This document shows, piece by piece, positions 10,101 through 18,200 of a stretch of 23,220 nt of DNA. The position numbers were made by a program, and so were the translations under genes. Origin of the DNA: Pelargonium nanum. Its lineage: Eukaryota > Streptophyta > Magnoliopsida > Geraniales > Geraniaceae. The notes under the pieces are model-generated. The model ran no database searches, had not been told where the DNA came from, and worked only from the letters and a program-made list of their open reading frames with translations. The stretch is taken from assembly GCA_036897485.1 (NCBI GenBank), contig JAYMTF010001477.1, forward strand, positions 1 through 23,220, given 5' to 3'. Position 1 is the stretch's first letter; the number at the start of each line of letters is the position of its first letter.

Positions 10101-12274
10101 AGAGTATGGTCCAATTTCAAAAGCCCAAAAAGGTATGGCGCTGACAGCTCAAATTTATTTATAAGCAGTATGGATAGTATTTGTTTCTTTATTGCCATTT
10201 TGTTCTCAATCTGTCTTAATGACTAAACTTTGTAGATCTATAATGATCGGAGACTTTTCTTTGGTGGCGGACCGGGTGTCGTGCCTAATGATAATTTTGG
10301 GTCTGTTTCCTCATCTAGCCCAAACGCTGATAGAAGAAGTGGTCGTGCTAGGGGTATGTTATTGTTAACATGCATGCTATTTGATTTGTCTTCTTTCTCC
10401 CATCAGTTCTTGATATTCCTTGAGCTCTCATAATATGACCACCATTTCTTTGGTGCTCTGTTGTGACATTTTATTACATATATGTATTGGTGTTTTTACT
10501 CTCTTTTTTTTCCTGGGGTGATTACTTTAGTTATTAATGCAACTATCTCTTTTCACAAATTATAGGTTCATATATACCACCTGGTCCACCCAATGGTACC
10601 CATAAGCCTGGAGTCCATCCTGCAGGTTATCCAATGCCTCGTGTTCCCATTCCGCCATTTCATGGTGCCCCTCCATCTCAACCTTATGCTATTCCAACTC
10701 GTGGAGCAGTTCATGGACCGGTTGGTGCAGTGCCTCAAGTCCCTCCACCAGGTAGTCGTGGTTTTGGGGCTGGGCGAGGCAGTTCTGGTGCTCCCATCGG
10801 CAGCCATCTTACACACCAGCAAGGCACCCAGCAAGCTATTGGAAATCTTGGGTCTAATTTCAACTTTCCGGCACTGGATAATCCTAGTAGCCAACCCTCT
10901 GTTGGTGGTCCTTTGTCTCAGCCAGGATTTGTTAACAATGTTAGCATCTTATAATTTGTTAAACTATCTCACATTTATAACATTTAAAGTTTAAACACAG
11001 CTGTATTCTAAATTTCTTGATCTTCTACCATATAGATGCCAGTTCCAGGTCCAAGCCAAACTTTTCGTGATGGATTTTCTATGACGGGCATGTCTCAGGT
11101 AATTGTCTAGGATAATTATTGTACTCAAAATAACTTTTACCCGATTCATTTCTCAATTTTGCACCTGTTATTGACTGTCAATCAGGACTTCTTGGGTGAT
11201 GACTTCAAAAGCCAGGGTTCTCATGTTCCGTATAATGTTGCTGATTTCTCGACACAGGTTAATTTCATTTTTAAAATTTAATAGCACCATATGTTCTTTT
11301 TATTAGTTATTTTTCTCATAATATTTTGCGACCTTCAATGTGTTATTATCAGCATAACTAGGATTTAGAAATTTTTGAACTTTATTGGGGCGCACTGTAT
11401 TGCAATTCAATTAAGTTGAATTCACTTGGAAAGATATTTAAGTGGGATGTTGGCCTTAAAATTACTGTGCTATGGAGAAGATGTTTATAGAATATACCTC
11501 ATTTTATTATGTCTTTATTTTCTTGATGTAATTGAAGTTCTGTTATTTGGAATTGCATCTTTTTTAGTATTAAAAGAAAACTGGTGTTCCTGACTTTGTA
11601 TCAGGCTTCTCAAGGTGGATATGCTGTTGATTATGTCACTCAAGGAGCGCAAGGTGGATTTCCTGGGAACTATCTTAATCAGAATTCTCAAGCTGGATAT
11701 ACTCGCTTTGGTACCGGGAATGATTTTATGTCTCAGGTTTGGCCATACTATTACCACATCCTTTGGTGTGTATATGAATGGGTTGTATTTTACCTTTCTT
11801 TCTAAAACTCTTTTCTGGTGATAGGACTACATGACTCATGGATCACAAGGCTTGTTTACCCAGGTTGGCTTCAATGACCCTTCACAAGAGGATGCATCAC
11901 AGAGCCACTTTGGTGTGGCCAATCCCAATCAACTTCAATCTCAGGTATCTTTTCATTCTCATATCAGTTACTCTAGTCCATTACGTTGATTACTGTGTAT
12001 GTGAGCATATGGAAACCAAGAGTTTTTCCAAAGCATAGCGAACTTTGTTATGTTTAACTTCACTTTGCTCATGGCCATAACTTGATTCCATCATTGCCTT
12101 TCAGTCGGCTTATTATTATTTATTAAACTCATGCAGGGCTTGATGAATTCTCTCTACTCCCAGCCCTTTGCTCATTACAACACACAACCACTCAACTTAC
12201 AGGCTCCGCAACAGCAGTCTCAACCCCAGCAAGGTCAGAGTTCCCAAAACCAGAAACTCCACTACAATGGTTAA
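603..12274 (+). CDS. UPF1: UPF1, regulator of nonsense transcripts 1 (SF1 RNA helicase), 29 coding exons
   Basis: UPF1 is the ATP-dependent 5'-3' RNA helicase that joins UPF2/UPF3 on terminating ribosomes and commits aberrant mRNAs to decay. CDS: 603-1142, 2618-2869, 2961-3131, 4171-4221, 4382-4474, 4606-4701, 4787-4837, 4913-5031, 5259-5367, 5552-5674, 5751-5822, 6373-6444, 6541-6607, 7506-7648, 7731-7802, 7880-8008, 8188-8343, 8643-8756, 8842-8940, 9018-9095, 9737-9871, 10058-10132, 10236-10353, 10566-10939, 11036-11098, 11186-11257, 11605-11736, 11825-11944, 12137-12274; 3834 nt, 1277 residues, close to the usual plant length. Order: acidic N-terminus (1-135), Cys/His domain (about 139-290), then the helicase core with Walker A GPPGTGKT (511-518), [10 protein letters not shown] (540-549), DEST (657-660), GDHCQLGPV (682-690), QYRMHP (722-727), SFQGREKDY (849-857) and LNVALTRAR (880-888). 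The tail from about 940 is Gly/Pro/Gln-rich with many SQ/TQ sites. No frameshift or in-frame stop was seen. Confidence 0.96.
1143..2617 (+). other. UPF1 intron 1 (1475 nt)
   Basis: GTGAGT donor and TTTTATAG acceptor. It is AT-rich. I saw no gene, RNA or clear mobile element in it. Confidence 0.85.
2618..2869 (+). CDS. UPF1: UPF1 coding exon 2
   Basis: Residues 181-264, phase 0 to 0. It completes most of the zinc-binding domain (KEVCLH, ECYNCGC, CREPC) that docks UPF2. Confidence 0.93.
2961..3131 (+). CDS. UPF1: UPF1 coding exon 3
   Basis: Residues 265-321, phase 0 to 0, from [12 protein letters not shown] to KYEDAYQ. It is the linker between the Cys/His domain and the helicase region. Confidence 0.92.
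3132..4170 (+). other. UPF1 intron 3 (1039 nt)
   Basis: GTTCTT donor and TTGTTGCAG acceptor. It contains a degenerate element-like stretch at about 3250-3415 (separate entry). Nothing else was recognised. Confidence 0.85.
3250..3415. repeat. degenerate transposon-like stretch in UPF1 intron 3
   Basis: Repeated variants such as GGCTGAGTTGAGTTCGA, AGCTCGGCTTGTTGGCAGAGCC, CAGCTTGTGCTGAA and TTGAGCTGAAC recall the internally repetitive AGCTCGGCTCG-type ends of plant DNA transposons. Boundaries and class are not resolved. Confidence 0.3.
4171..4221 (+). CDS. UPF1: UPF1 coding exon 4
   Basis: Residues 322-338, phase 0 to 0 ([17 protein letters not shown]). A 17-codon microexon-like unit, conserved in UPF1. 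Confidence 0.92.
4382..4474 (+). CDS. UPF1: UPF1 coding exon 5
   Basis: Residues 339-369, phase 0 to 0, starting MMKESQSK and ending AYFVFPK. Start of the 1B regulatory region of the helicase. Confidence 0.92.
4606..4701 (+). CDS. UPF1: UPF1 coding exon 6
   Basis: Residues 370-401, phase 0 to 0, containing [17 protein letters not shown]. Part of the 1B beta-barrel. Confidence 0.92.
4787..4837 (+). CDS. UPF1: UPF1 coding exon 7
   Basis: Residues 402-418, phase 0 to 0 ([17 protein letters not shown]). A 17-codon exon. Confidence 0.92.
4913..5031 (+). CDS. UPF1: UPF1 coding exon 8
   Basis: Residues 419-457 plus two bases of the next Gly codon, which the first base of exon 9 completes. Contains [20 protein letters not shown]. 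Confidence 0.92.
5259..5367 (+). CDS. UPF1: UPF1 coding exon 9
   Basis: Residues 458-494. Contains [12 protein letters not shown] and ends at PELNASQ, the Q-motif region that contacts adenine in SF1 helicases. Confidence 0.92.
5552..5674 (+). CDS. UPF1: UPF1 coding exon 10 (Walker A)
   Basis: Residues 495-535, phase 0 to 0. Carries GPPGTGKT at 511-518, the nucleotide-binding P-loop, with the catalytic Lys intact. Confidence 0.95.
5751..5822 (+). CDS. UPF1: UPF1 coding exon 11 (motif Ia)
   Basis: Residues 536-559, phase 0 to 0. Carries [10 protein letters not shown], the RNA-contacting motif Ia. Confidence 0.94.
5823..6372 (+). other. UPF1 intron 11 (550 nt)
   Basis: GTAAGG donor and CTTACCTTAG acceptor. 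It contains a short (CA)n microsatellite at about 6220-6234. No gene or mobile element was recognised. Confidence 0.85.
6373..6444 (+). CDS. UPF1: UPF1 coding exon 12
   Basis: Residues 560-583, phase 0 to 0, from [10 protein letters not shown] to LTLHYQ. Confidence 0.92.
6541..6607 (+). CDS. UPF1: UPF1 coding exon 13
   Basis: Residues 584-605 plus one base, from [22 protein letters not shown] with G split to exon 14. The donor after CAAG is GTCCAT, a poor match to the plant consensus. Confidence 0.88.
6608..7505 (+). other. UPF1 intron 13 (898 nt) with weak donor
   Basis: Donor GTCCAT and acceptor TTGTACAG. It is required to join [13 protein letters not shown] in frame. It carries the SINE at 6819-6989; the rest is AT-rich and unremarkable. 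Confidence 0.85.
6819..6989 (+). mobile_element. tRNA-derived SINE, Au-family-like, in UPF1 intron 13
   Basis: An A-box-like TGACGCAATGG lies at 6832-6842 and a B-box-like AGTTCGAGTCA at 6879-6889, spaced as in a tRNA-type Pol III promoter. GCAAAAGCAGTGGCAAGACT (6906-6925) and GTGTACAT follow, matching the layout I know from plant Au SINEs. The element ends in an 11-T run (6979-6989), as Au elements end in short poly-T. The direct repeat CCCTTTTA flanks it at 6811-6818 and 6990-6997 and is a candidate target-site duplication. Its length of about 171 bp suits a near full-length copy. The family name is from memory. Confidence 0.75.
7506..7648 (+). CDS. UPF1: UPF1 coding exon 14
   Basis: Residues 606-653, first codon split with exon 13. 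Contains [20 protein letters not shown] and [15 protein letters not shown], the 1C insertion and adjacent strand. Confidence 0.93.
7731..7802 (+). CDS. UPF1: UPF1 coding exon 15 (Walker B)
   Basis: Residues 654-677, phase 0 to 0. Carries DEST (657-660), the Mg/ATP-hydrolysis motif II. It is followed by QSNEPEC, where UPF1 proteins I know read QATEPEC. Confidence 0.94.
7880..8008 (+). CDS. UPF1: UPF1 coding exon 16 (motif III)
   Basis: Residues 678-720, phase 0 to 0. Carries GDHCQLGPV and [17 protein letters not shown]. Confidence 0.94.
8188..8343 (+). CDS. UPF1: UPF1 coding exon 17 (motif IV)
   Basis: Residues 721-772, phase 0 to 0. Carries QYRMHP and [15 protein letters not shown], start of RecA-like domain 2. 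Confidence 0.94.
8344..8642 (+). other. UPF1 intron 17 (299 nt)
   Basis: GTATCA donor and GTTTTATAG acceptor. Much of it looks like a transposon end (next entry). TGCTGAAAAATACTT occurs twice, at 8353 and 8415. Confidence 0.85.
8440..8554 (-). mobile_element. terminal fragment of hAT-like DNA transposon
   Basis: Read on the minus strand from 8554, the sequence starts CAGGGACAGATCCAGAATTT and continues with a GGGGGC block and an AT-rich tract. This resembles the CAGGGGCGGATCCAG ends of plant hAT-type elements. The opposite end was not found, so only one end is supported and the inner limit is approximate. Confidence 0.4.
8643..8756 (+). CDS. UPF1: UPF1 coding exon 18
   Basis: Residues 773-810, phase 0 to 0, containing [20 protein letters not shown]. 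Confidence 0.94.
8842..8940 (+). CDS. UPF1: UPF1 coding exon 19
   Basis: Residues 811-843, phase 0 to 0, with [18 protein letters not shown], a conserved strand and loop of RecA2. Confidence 0.94.
9018..9095 (+). CDS. UPF1: UPF1 coding exon 20 (motif V)
   Basis: Residues 844-869, phase 0 to 0. Carries [20 protein letters not shown]. Confidence 0.94.
9096..9736 (+). other. UPF1 intron 20 (641 nt)
   Basis: GTGGGC donor and CTTTTTAG acceptor. It is T-rich; no gene or repeat was recognised. Confidence 0.85.
9737..9871 (+). CDS. UPF1: UPF1 coding exon 21 (motif VI)
   Basis: Residues 870-914, phase 0 to 0. Carries [16 protein letters not shown] with both motif VI arginines, and ends WNGLLTHYK. 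Confidence 0.94.
10058..10132 (+). CDS. UPF1: UPF1 coding exon 22
   Basis: Residues 915-939, phase 0 to 0 ([20 protein letters not shown]). End of the folded helicase region. Confidence 0.93.
10236..10353 (+). CDS. UPF1: UPF1 coding exon 23
   Basis: Residues 940-978 plus one base. Starts [14 protein letters not shown]. Start of the low-complexity tail. Confidence 0.92.
10566..10939 (+). CDS. UPF1: UPF1 coding exon 24
   Basis: Residues 979-1103, a Pro/Gly/Gln-rich tail ending GFVNN. Donor GTTAGC is used. Without splicing, the frame runs only four more codons (VSIL) to TAA at 10952-10954. Confidence 0.9.
11036..11098 (+). CDS. UPF1: UPF1 coding exon 25
   Basis: Residues 1104-1124, phase 0 to 0 ([14 protein letters not shown] to MSQ). 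Contains two SQ sites; the last is the exon's final codon pair. Confidence 0.92.
11186..11257 (+). CDS. UPF1: UPF1 coding exon 26
   Basis: Residues 1125-1148, phase 0 to 0 ([12 protein letters not shown] to FSTQ). Ends on a TQ site. Confidence 0.92.
11258..11604 (+). other. UPF1 intron 26 (347 nt)
   Basis: GTTAAT donor and TTGTATCAG acceptor. AT-rich; nothing recognised. Confidence 0.85.
11605..11736 (+). CDS. UPF1: UPF1 coding exon 27
   Basis: Residues 1149-1192, phase 0 to 0. Short repeats [10 protein letters not shown] / [12 protein letters not shown] / NSQAGYTRF; ends DFMSQ. Confidence 0.92.
11825..11944 (+). CDS. UPF1: UPF1 coding exon 28
   Basis: Residues 1193-1232, phase 0 to 0. Contains [11 protein letters not shown] and PSQEDASQS; ends LQSQ. 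Confidence 0.92.
12137..12274 (+). CDS. UPF1: UPF1 coding exon 29 with stop
   Basis: Residues 1233-1277 and TAA at 12272-12274. Gln-rich end ([14 protein letters not shown], then QQSQPQQ) finishing HYNG, like other plant UPF1 tails. Confidence 0.93.
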   Translation, partial: GLMNSLYSQPFAHYNTQPLNLQAPQQQSQPQQGQSSQNQKLHYNG

Positions 12275-12840
12275 ATGACAGAGGAGGTTGATGATTGTGC
12301 TGGGTTATAGTCTTTTGCATTCAGCAACTTGGTTTGTGCTGTCATGTGTGCCACAATATACGGGGCAGTGAAATGCAGAAAGCCCTGCCATTGTCTGGAT
12401 AACCCATAGTAGGTGAATCCGTGTGGTGCAAATAAGATTTGTTGAGTTGGCACGTGTAGCTATGGGTCTTTGACCAAGCAACAGATGGCAGCATAATATC
12501 CAGGGCGGCTGTGAAAGAAGAGAATAACCCCGATTACCTGCTTGAAGTTTTGTATCGTTTTGATTAAAAGGGAAAATCGTTCCAAGGGAGCAAGCATTAC
12601 ATGGCATGGTTTTGTCGGGAGGGTTTGGTTTGAAGAAGCGGCGCCATTTTGATTTGGTTTGCAGGGAAGACCCCATTTTTCATACGAGAGTAGTTACCAC
12701 TAAAGGTTTTGTACAGTAAGCAGCAATGGAAAGCCGCCTAAGTAACTAACCCTTTCAGCTCTTCCTGACATGTAATTTTTACTCTTTTTAGAAAGTATTA
12801 CCCTTTGAGCCTGACTTGTAATTATATTATTTTCAAAGTT
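12275..12840 (+). other. UPF1 3' untranslated region (end approximate)
   Basis: No further coding exon is seen. TGTAA-type far-upstream polyadenylation elements occur near 12770 and 12818, with AT-rich sequence to 12840, so the mRNA probably ends around 12790-12840. That gives a 3'UTR of over 500 nt. No canonical AATAAA fixes the site. Confidence 0.45.
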
Positions 12841-13560
12841 TTACTGTTGAAGAGATGGTGATGATATGATTTGATGATGATGATCATGATATGTTTACAA
12901 GTGTTCTTAAAGACGGATTGTTCATCGGGACTAGCATTATCATTACGAATTTGACGTTATACTATATATAAAAGCGTGATTTGTTTTCATACTCGCATCT
13001 GAATTGAATCAGAATCAGTGTACTTTTAAGTTTCATTATATTTTGTTGGTATGTTACAGCATTACTATCTGTTTAAGTTTGTGCTGAGATTTACCTTTAT
13101 GTATGTATCTATCAGCATTTATGTGCTAAGTTCCAATTTGCCCTCTTTTATAGATAATTATGTATAAATTGTTTCTCCGTCTTAAAATGAACTTGTCTTA
13201 TTTATGTGATACACGCTTCTAAGAACACTTCCTATGATGTCGTTTCCATTTCGAGGAAAAGTTTCATTAGTGCTAATCCAAAATATGAACCGGTGGTCAA
13301 AATTAATCAGTCAGTCCGGTAAACCTTTTTCGCCTATTTCCCGATAATTGGTTTATTAAACCTTGTTTGTTGGGACGAATATTTTCGAAATTAGCTGAAA
13401 AAATAGAGGGCAAATCCGAGAAGTTACTTAGACCCTACAAAATTTACAGGTGTAGGCGAGTAGGTCGCACTTTAAGTCCAGCTAAGCAAGCGTAGCTTGG
13501 ACTCGTTTCCCTCATTTCCACTTCTGGTCAGTGGTCACCGAAGCAGAAGTTAATAAAATA
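12841..13560. other. intergenic region
   Basis: No gene was recognised. It contains a GATGAT-rich patch (about 12853-12885), a TATATATAAAA run at 12963-12973 that could be an unused TATA box, and an imperfect hairpin at 13475-13503. Confidence 0.6.
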
Positions 13561-14357
13561 CATAAAAGCAGCGCAGCGAAATGCTTTAGAAGTCGAAAAA
13601 CAAAAAGAAATGGTTTTGTTTCGCACTCAGCTTGAGAGCTGACGTCGAGCGAGCGACCAGCCCGGAGAGGACGATACGGCGCAGATTCAATGCAATTCTC
13701 CAATCTACATTGTCTCCGCCAAACGGTAACGTCTCTGTCTTTTTTTTATTGTAAATTTTGAAAATCATTTCTGGACTCTGAATTCTGTTCTTCGCGGTTT
13801 GGTCGTAATTGGAGGTTTGATTTTTGACTTGGAAATGTGGAATTCACATTCCAAATGATAGATCGCCTCGTCGCATTTGTTGGTTTTCAAACTTCAAGTG
13901 CAGTGCTGTTCCATGTTGCTTTTTATTTCTTTGTTTATTTATTTATTTTTTATTGATATTTGAATTCGTATAATTGCGGAAAAGCGTTTTGAGTTGTTGG
14001 AAAGGTGCTTGGGCAGATAATCACGTGAACTGGTTTTCTCAGTTGCGCATGATCTTCTCACTGGACTGTATTTTTCTTTTATTACTTTTGGTACAAATTT
14101 AGTTCTCAATTTTACTTTTCTTGATCATCTTTGCTATTAAAACTTATATGTAATTTGAAGTGGTACGATAATTGTGCATGGAACATTGCTGGTGCTGACT
14201 AACTCTATTATATCTGAATGTCAAGGTGAATGCATGAGGGTTGAGGATGAAATGAATTAAACTCCTTTTTTCTGCTACAAATTTGATGACTATACCTTTT
14301 GGAGCTGTATTGGAACTTAAGATTTCTGCTTATTCTGTGAATTAGTTACTGTGAGAA
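13561..14357 (+). promoter_or_regulatory. promoter and 5' leader of glycine-rich gene, with possible leader intron
   Basis: A TATA-like ACATAAAAGC lies near 13560-13569. A GC-richer segment to 13725 ends AAACG|GTAACG, which looks like a leader exon with a 5' splice site, followed by T-rich intron-like DNA. Acceptors are possible at 14225 (TCAAG) or 14345 (AATTAG). In-frame TGA at 14352-14354 precedes the ATG, so coding cannot extend upstream in this exon. Confidence 0.35.
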
Positions 14358-15205
14358 ATGAGGCATCAATCACTAATGCATCATATCCTTTCCTGGTGCA
14401 TTCTTTTGGGACATCTTTGGAATCCAACCTCTTTTCTTGCTTCGGAGCAGTTTGTAGGCAGTGGGGGCGCAGGATTAGAGAACTGGTTCCATGGCTCTAG
14501 GATGGTTAAAAAAGATGACCGTTATAAGATGCCTTCTACCTTCGTCAGATCATTTTATTCGTTCCCGTTGAATGGTTCAGTGTCTTGCGAGGATCTGGAA
14601 GGTGTTGGATCATTTAATACCACCTGCTTGTTAAACTCAAACTTGTATTTGAGTTCTGATCTTTCTGTATATGGTACGGGAAACCTAGAGATACTACCTC
14701 ATGTTTCTATAGTGTGTCCCATTGAAGGTTGTGCAATCACTTTTAATTTGTCTGGCAATGTTAAAGTGAGTCAATATGCGACTATAGTTGCTGGTTCTGT
14801 TGTTTTTGCTGCTTCCAATCTGACAATGGAGCATGGTTCTTCTATAAACACTACATCCTTGGGAGGTTCGCCACCTTCTCACACTACTGGTACACCGTTT
14901 GGCTTTGACGGAGATGGTGGAGGACATGGTGGCCGAGGTGCTTCCTGTGTGAAAGATAACAAGACAAATTTTTGGGGAGGTGATGTTTATGCTTGGTTTA
15001 GCTTGTCTGAGCCATGGAGTTATGGCAGCAAGGGTAGTGGAACATCTGCTGATAAGAAATTTGGAGGTAATGGTGGAGGGCGTATCAAGCTTGTAGTGAA
15101 GGACACTCTGTATTTAGAAGGATCAGTGACTGCTGAAGGTGGGAATGGAGGACCAAAAGGGGGAGGTGGATCTGGTGGAAGTATATTTATAAATGCGGTA
15201 AAGCT
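14358..15205 (+). CDS. glycine-rich gene coding exon 1
   Basis: Residues 1-282 plus two bases. Signal-peptide-like N-terminus, Cys-containing region, then GDGGGHGGRG and the first Gly-loop module (GGNGGGRIKL, GGGGSGGSIFI). Donor GTGAGT. Confidence 0.9.
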
Positions 15206-18200
15206 GTGAGTAGACACAAACTGATCAGTCTTTTGTATGTGCTTTCTTGATTCTGAATTATATTTATAAATGCTGCTTGATGCCTAAAATTGAACATTTA
15301 AAGAATAGAAAGATAATTTTTTTTTGGAAGAGACAAACTATATAGATGGTTGTTCTGTGGTCTTACAAATGACATACATACACTCTCTGAATTATTTACA
15401 ATTGTCAAAGCAGCACTTAAATTGTAAAAAAAGCCCCAAGTACATGTATAATCCAGTAATAACAAGCCATTAGTTTAGGATCTTATGATATATGTTGTTT
15501 TATATTCGCATGCACTCAATTATCAACAATCAGATATTTATTTAGGAGAAACTCCATCTAGCTTCTCTGAACCATGCCCCTTCTCTATCTAGCTCTATGA
15601 ACTCTTTTTATTTTTATTTTTTATACATAAACTAGCTCCTCAATGTTTCAAAACTATCAAAACGTTACTAATGCTCTTAGTTTAAGATTTAAAATGACTA
15701 ACTTGCCCTTCTATAAATATCAAAATGTTTTGGAATTTTCATGAGAAGTTAGTCTTCTAAAATTAATTTAGAAGAATTTGGATTAAATTTCTGTGTATTT
15801 GTTAGCTCAGTCTGAGAATTTCGTGTAAGAACACTTCAAGAACAAATGAATAAAAAATTGAGAAAATAAATATAACAAGACGTATATGTATTTTGAATAT
15901 TTATTAGACAAAAGGCATTTAAGATATTATAGAAAAAAAAATTGGTCAGGTGCAACTTACATGAGAAAAATGGAGAATATTTTAATTAAACTTAAATAAC
16001 GGGTTGATGTTCTGAAACATTGGGGAGTTAGTTAACCTGAGAAAAAAATTCAGGTGCTAGATGCATAGTTCATGGTAGTAAGATGAAGTTTCCCCATCTA
16101 TTAATGTAGTTAATTCTTTTATTGCTTCATTGAAAGTTCAAATCATTACCTGATTCATGAACTTTCCCTTTTAATTTTGTTTCCAATTGTCTAAATTGAC
16201 AAATGGTAAAAGGGAGGAGTGCTGAAAATGTAACGACATTTGTCTTATATGAAGCCTCCGGATTTATCAACTTTCCATGTTAAGCTGGTTATGGAATTAC
16301 ATTATGTATTCGGGAACTGGAAAGCATTTTTCTTTTGGTGGGAGCTAAAGCTGTAACTAGAGACTAAAAACTAAGGGGGAAAGTGGGAAACTAGGGACCA
16401 AAAGTTTCAATGGATATGTGTTTGTGTTCTGTTGCAAAATAATTATAAGAAACTTAAGTCACTTTGATATCTCTTTGCATGGATTACAATATAGAATGTG
16501 TTTCTCTTTTGTATTCCCTTATAAAGTTGCATAAGATAATTATTTCTTTACATGCATTTCTCTCTTTTTTTTGGACCCATTCATTGGTTTTATATATTAA
16601 TTAGATGTAGATATATAAGTTAGTTTGTTGAGAATTGTACTTTTTTCTTCAATTAATTGTGTCATATTTCTATAGGAAGGGATATGGTACCATTAGTGCC
16701 GCGGGTGGGAATGGATGGGGTGGAGGAGGTGGCGGGAGAATATCACTGAAGTGTTACAGTTTGCAAGAAGACGTAAAAGTTACTGTGCATGGTTTGTATT
16801 GATCACACTTTATCTGGTAGTAGAAACAAAAATTAATCAACTGCTATATAGTTCATTCTCAAGTAAGAGTTTCTTCCATTTAGATCTGAATTGTTCTGGT
16901 AGTAGAAACAAAAATTAATCAACTGCTATATAGTTCATTCTTAAGTAAGAGTTTCTTCCATTTAGATCTGAATTGTTATGTAAAGAAATTAGAAGTTGAT
17001 AATGCAGATAATTAACTCATTGGGAAAATCCAATGCATATTTGGTTTTAAAGAGTCAACAAATAGGTACTGATGATTTAAATTCTATCTCAACTTACCTT
17101 CTATTAAGGTAAGTATTATAGATGTTGGATGGGATATTGCAGAAATGTTAGCAATCTAGTACAGATACGTATCCTTTTCAATGCTAAACTAAATGTCATT
17201 GTCAGGGGATGCATGTGCATTGATTAAGATTTTCATTGATGGAGATGCGGTTGTAATGGTAAGAAGATAGGTAAATAGCATAATAAGCATTTTGGCTGTG
17301 ACAGCTTGCACTTAATACGATAAATAGGCATTGGCGAGTTGGAAATATTTTATGACATTTATTTTAGGTCAACAGTCTTATTTCATTTCCATGTTCTCAT
17401 TTCAAGAAACATGGCATTTACGGTGTTTTTCTTCTTAGTGTTTGCTTAAATGGTACAATTACATAAATGCGACTGACAATTGAAAGCTTTCTGAATGGAA
17501 AAATTGATGATAGACTCCTTCCTGCCTGCTGACATGACGTTCTTTCAAGTGTTTAAACTTAAACTCAAAACTCTATTGTCCTTCATTTTGGAGATATTTT
17601 CCCAATATGCTTCAAATTTGTTTGTTTTATCTTTTAACCATGTTGCAGTCAGTTCATGGAGATGGTAGCTTCATGAATTATATTAGATGCTCAGGCTAAG
17701 TTGTGAACTATTCACATGATAAGCATACTTAGATTTAACCTTCTTGGCAGGCATATAGACCCATACACACTTTACTTTTAGACTTAAAATACTAAAAAAG
17801 AGAGGCAAAGAGGAAGAAAATTACAGTATGCACCATGAAAAGATTGGATTGAGTTTCATATGATTAAATCACAGGAGTGATTTTACATAGTTTGTTCCAT
17901 CTGTAACTGAGAATCATTTCTAGTAACGAAGGAGCAATAACTTTTGAGTTTGAGTTTTTAGGGAATAGAGGATGTAAGACAGAACTTTCTCTAAAAAGCC
18001 TTTGTATATAACTCATTTTTCTCATTTTTTTGAATTCGGGACTTTGTCATCACCTTTTTCAACACAAAAATTATATTACTTACTGTTCTTTCTGAAGTTT
18101 ACTTTAGAGAAGATAGATGTTTCTACACTGTATTAGGCTATATATGTATTCTTTTATTGTGGCAGGTGGGCTGAGTGTTGGCTGTCCTGGGAATTCTGGA

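Noticed and set aside
12305..12676. A 123-codon ORF on the minus strand just after the UPF1 stop
   Set aside because: It lies in the UPF1 3'UTR, is antisense and resembles no family; it looks like a chance open frame.
12853..12885. C/D-box snoRNA suggested by TGATGA words
   Set aside because: No D box (CTGA) at proper distance and no terminal stem; it is a simple GATGAT-rich patch.
12963..12973. TATA box of the glycine-rich gene
   Set aside because: It is about 1.39 kb before the ATG; the TATA-like site near 13560 with adjoining leader is more plausible.
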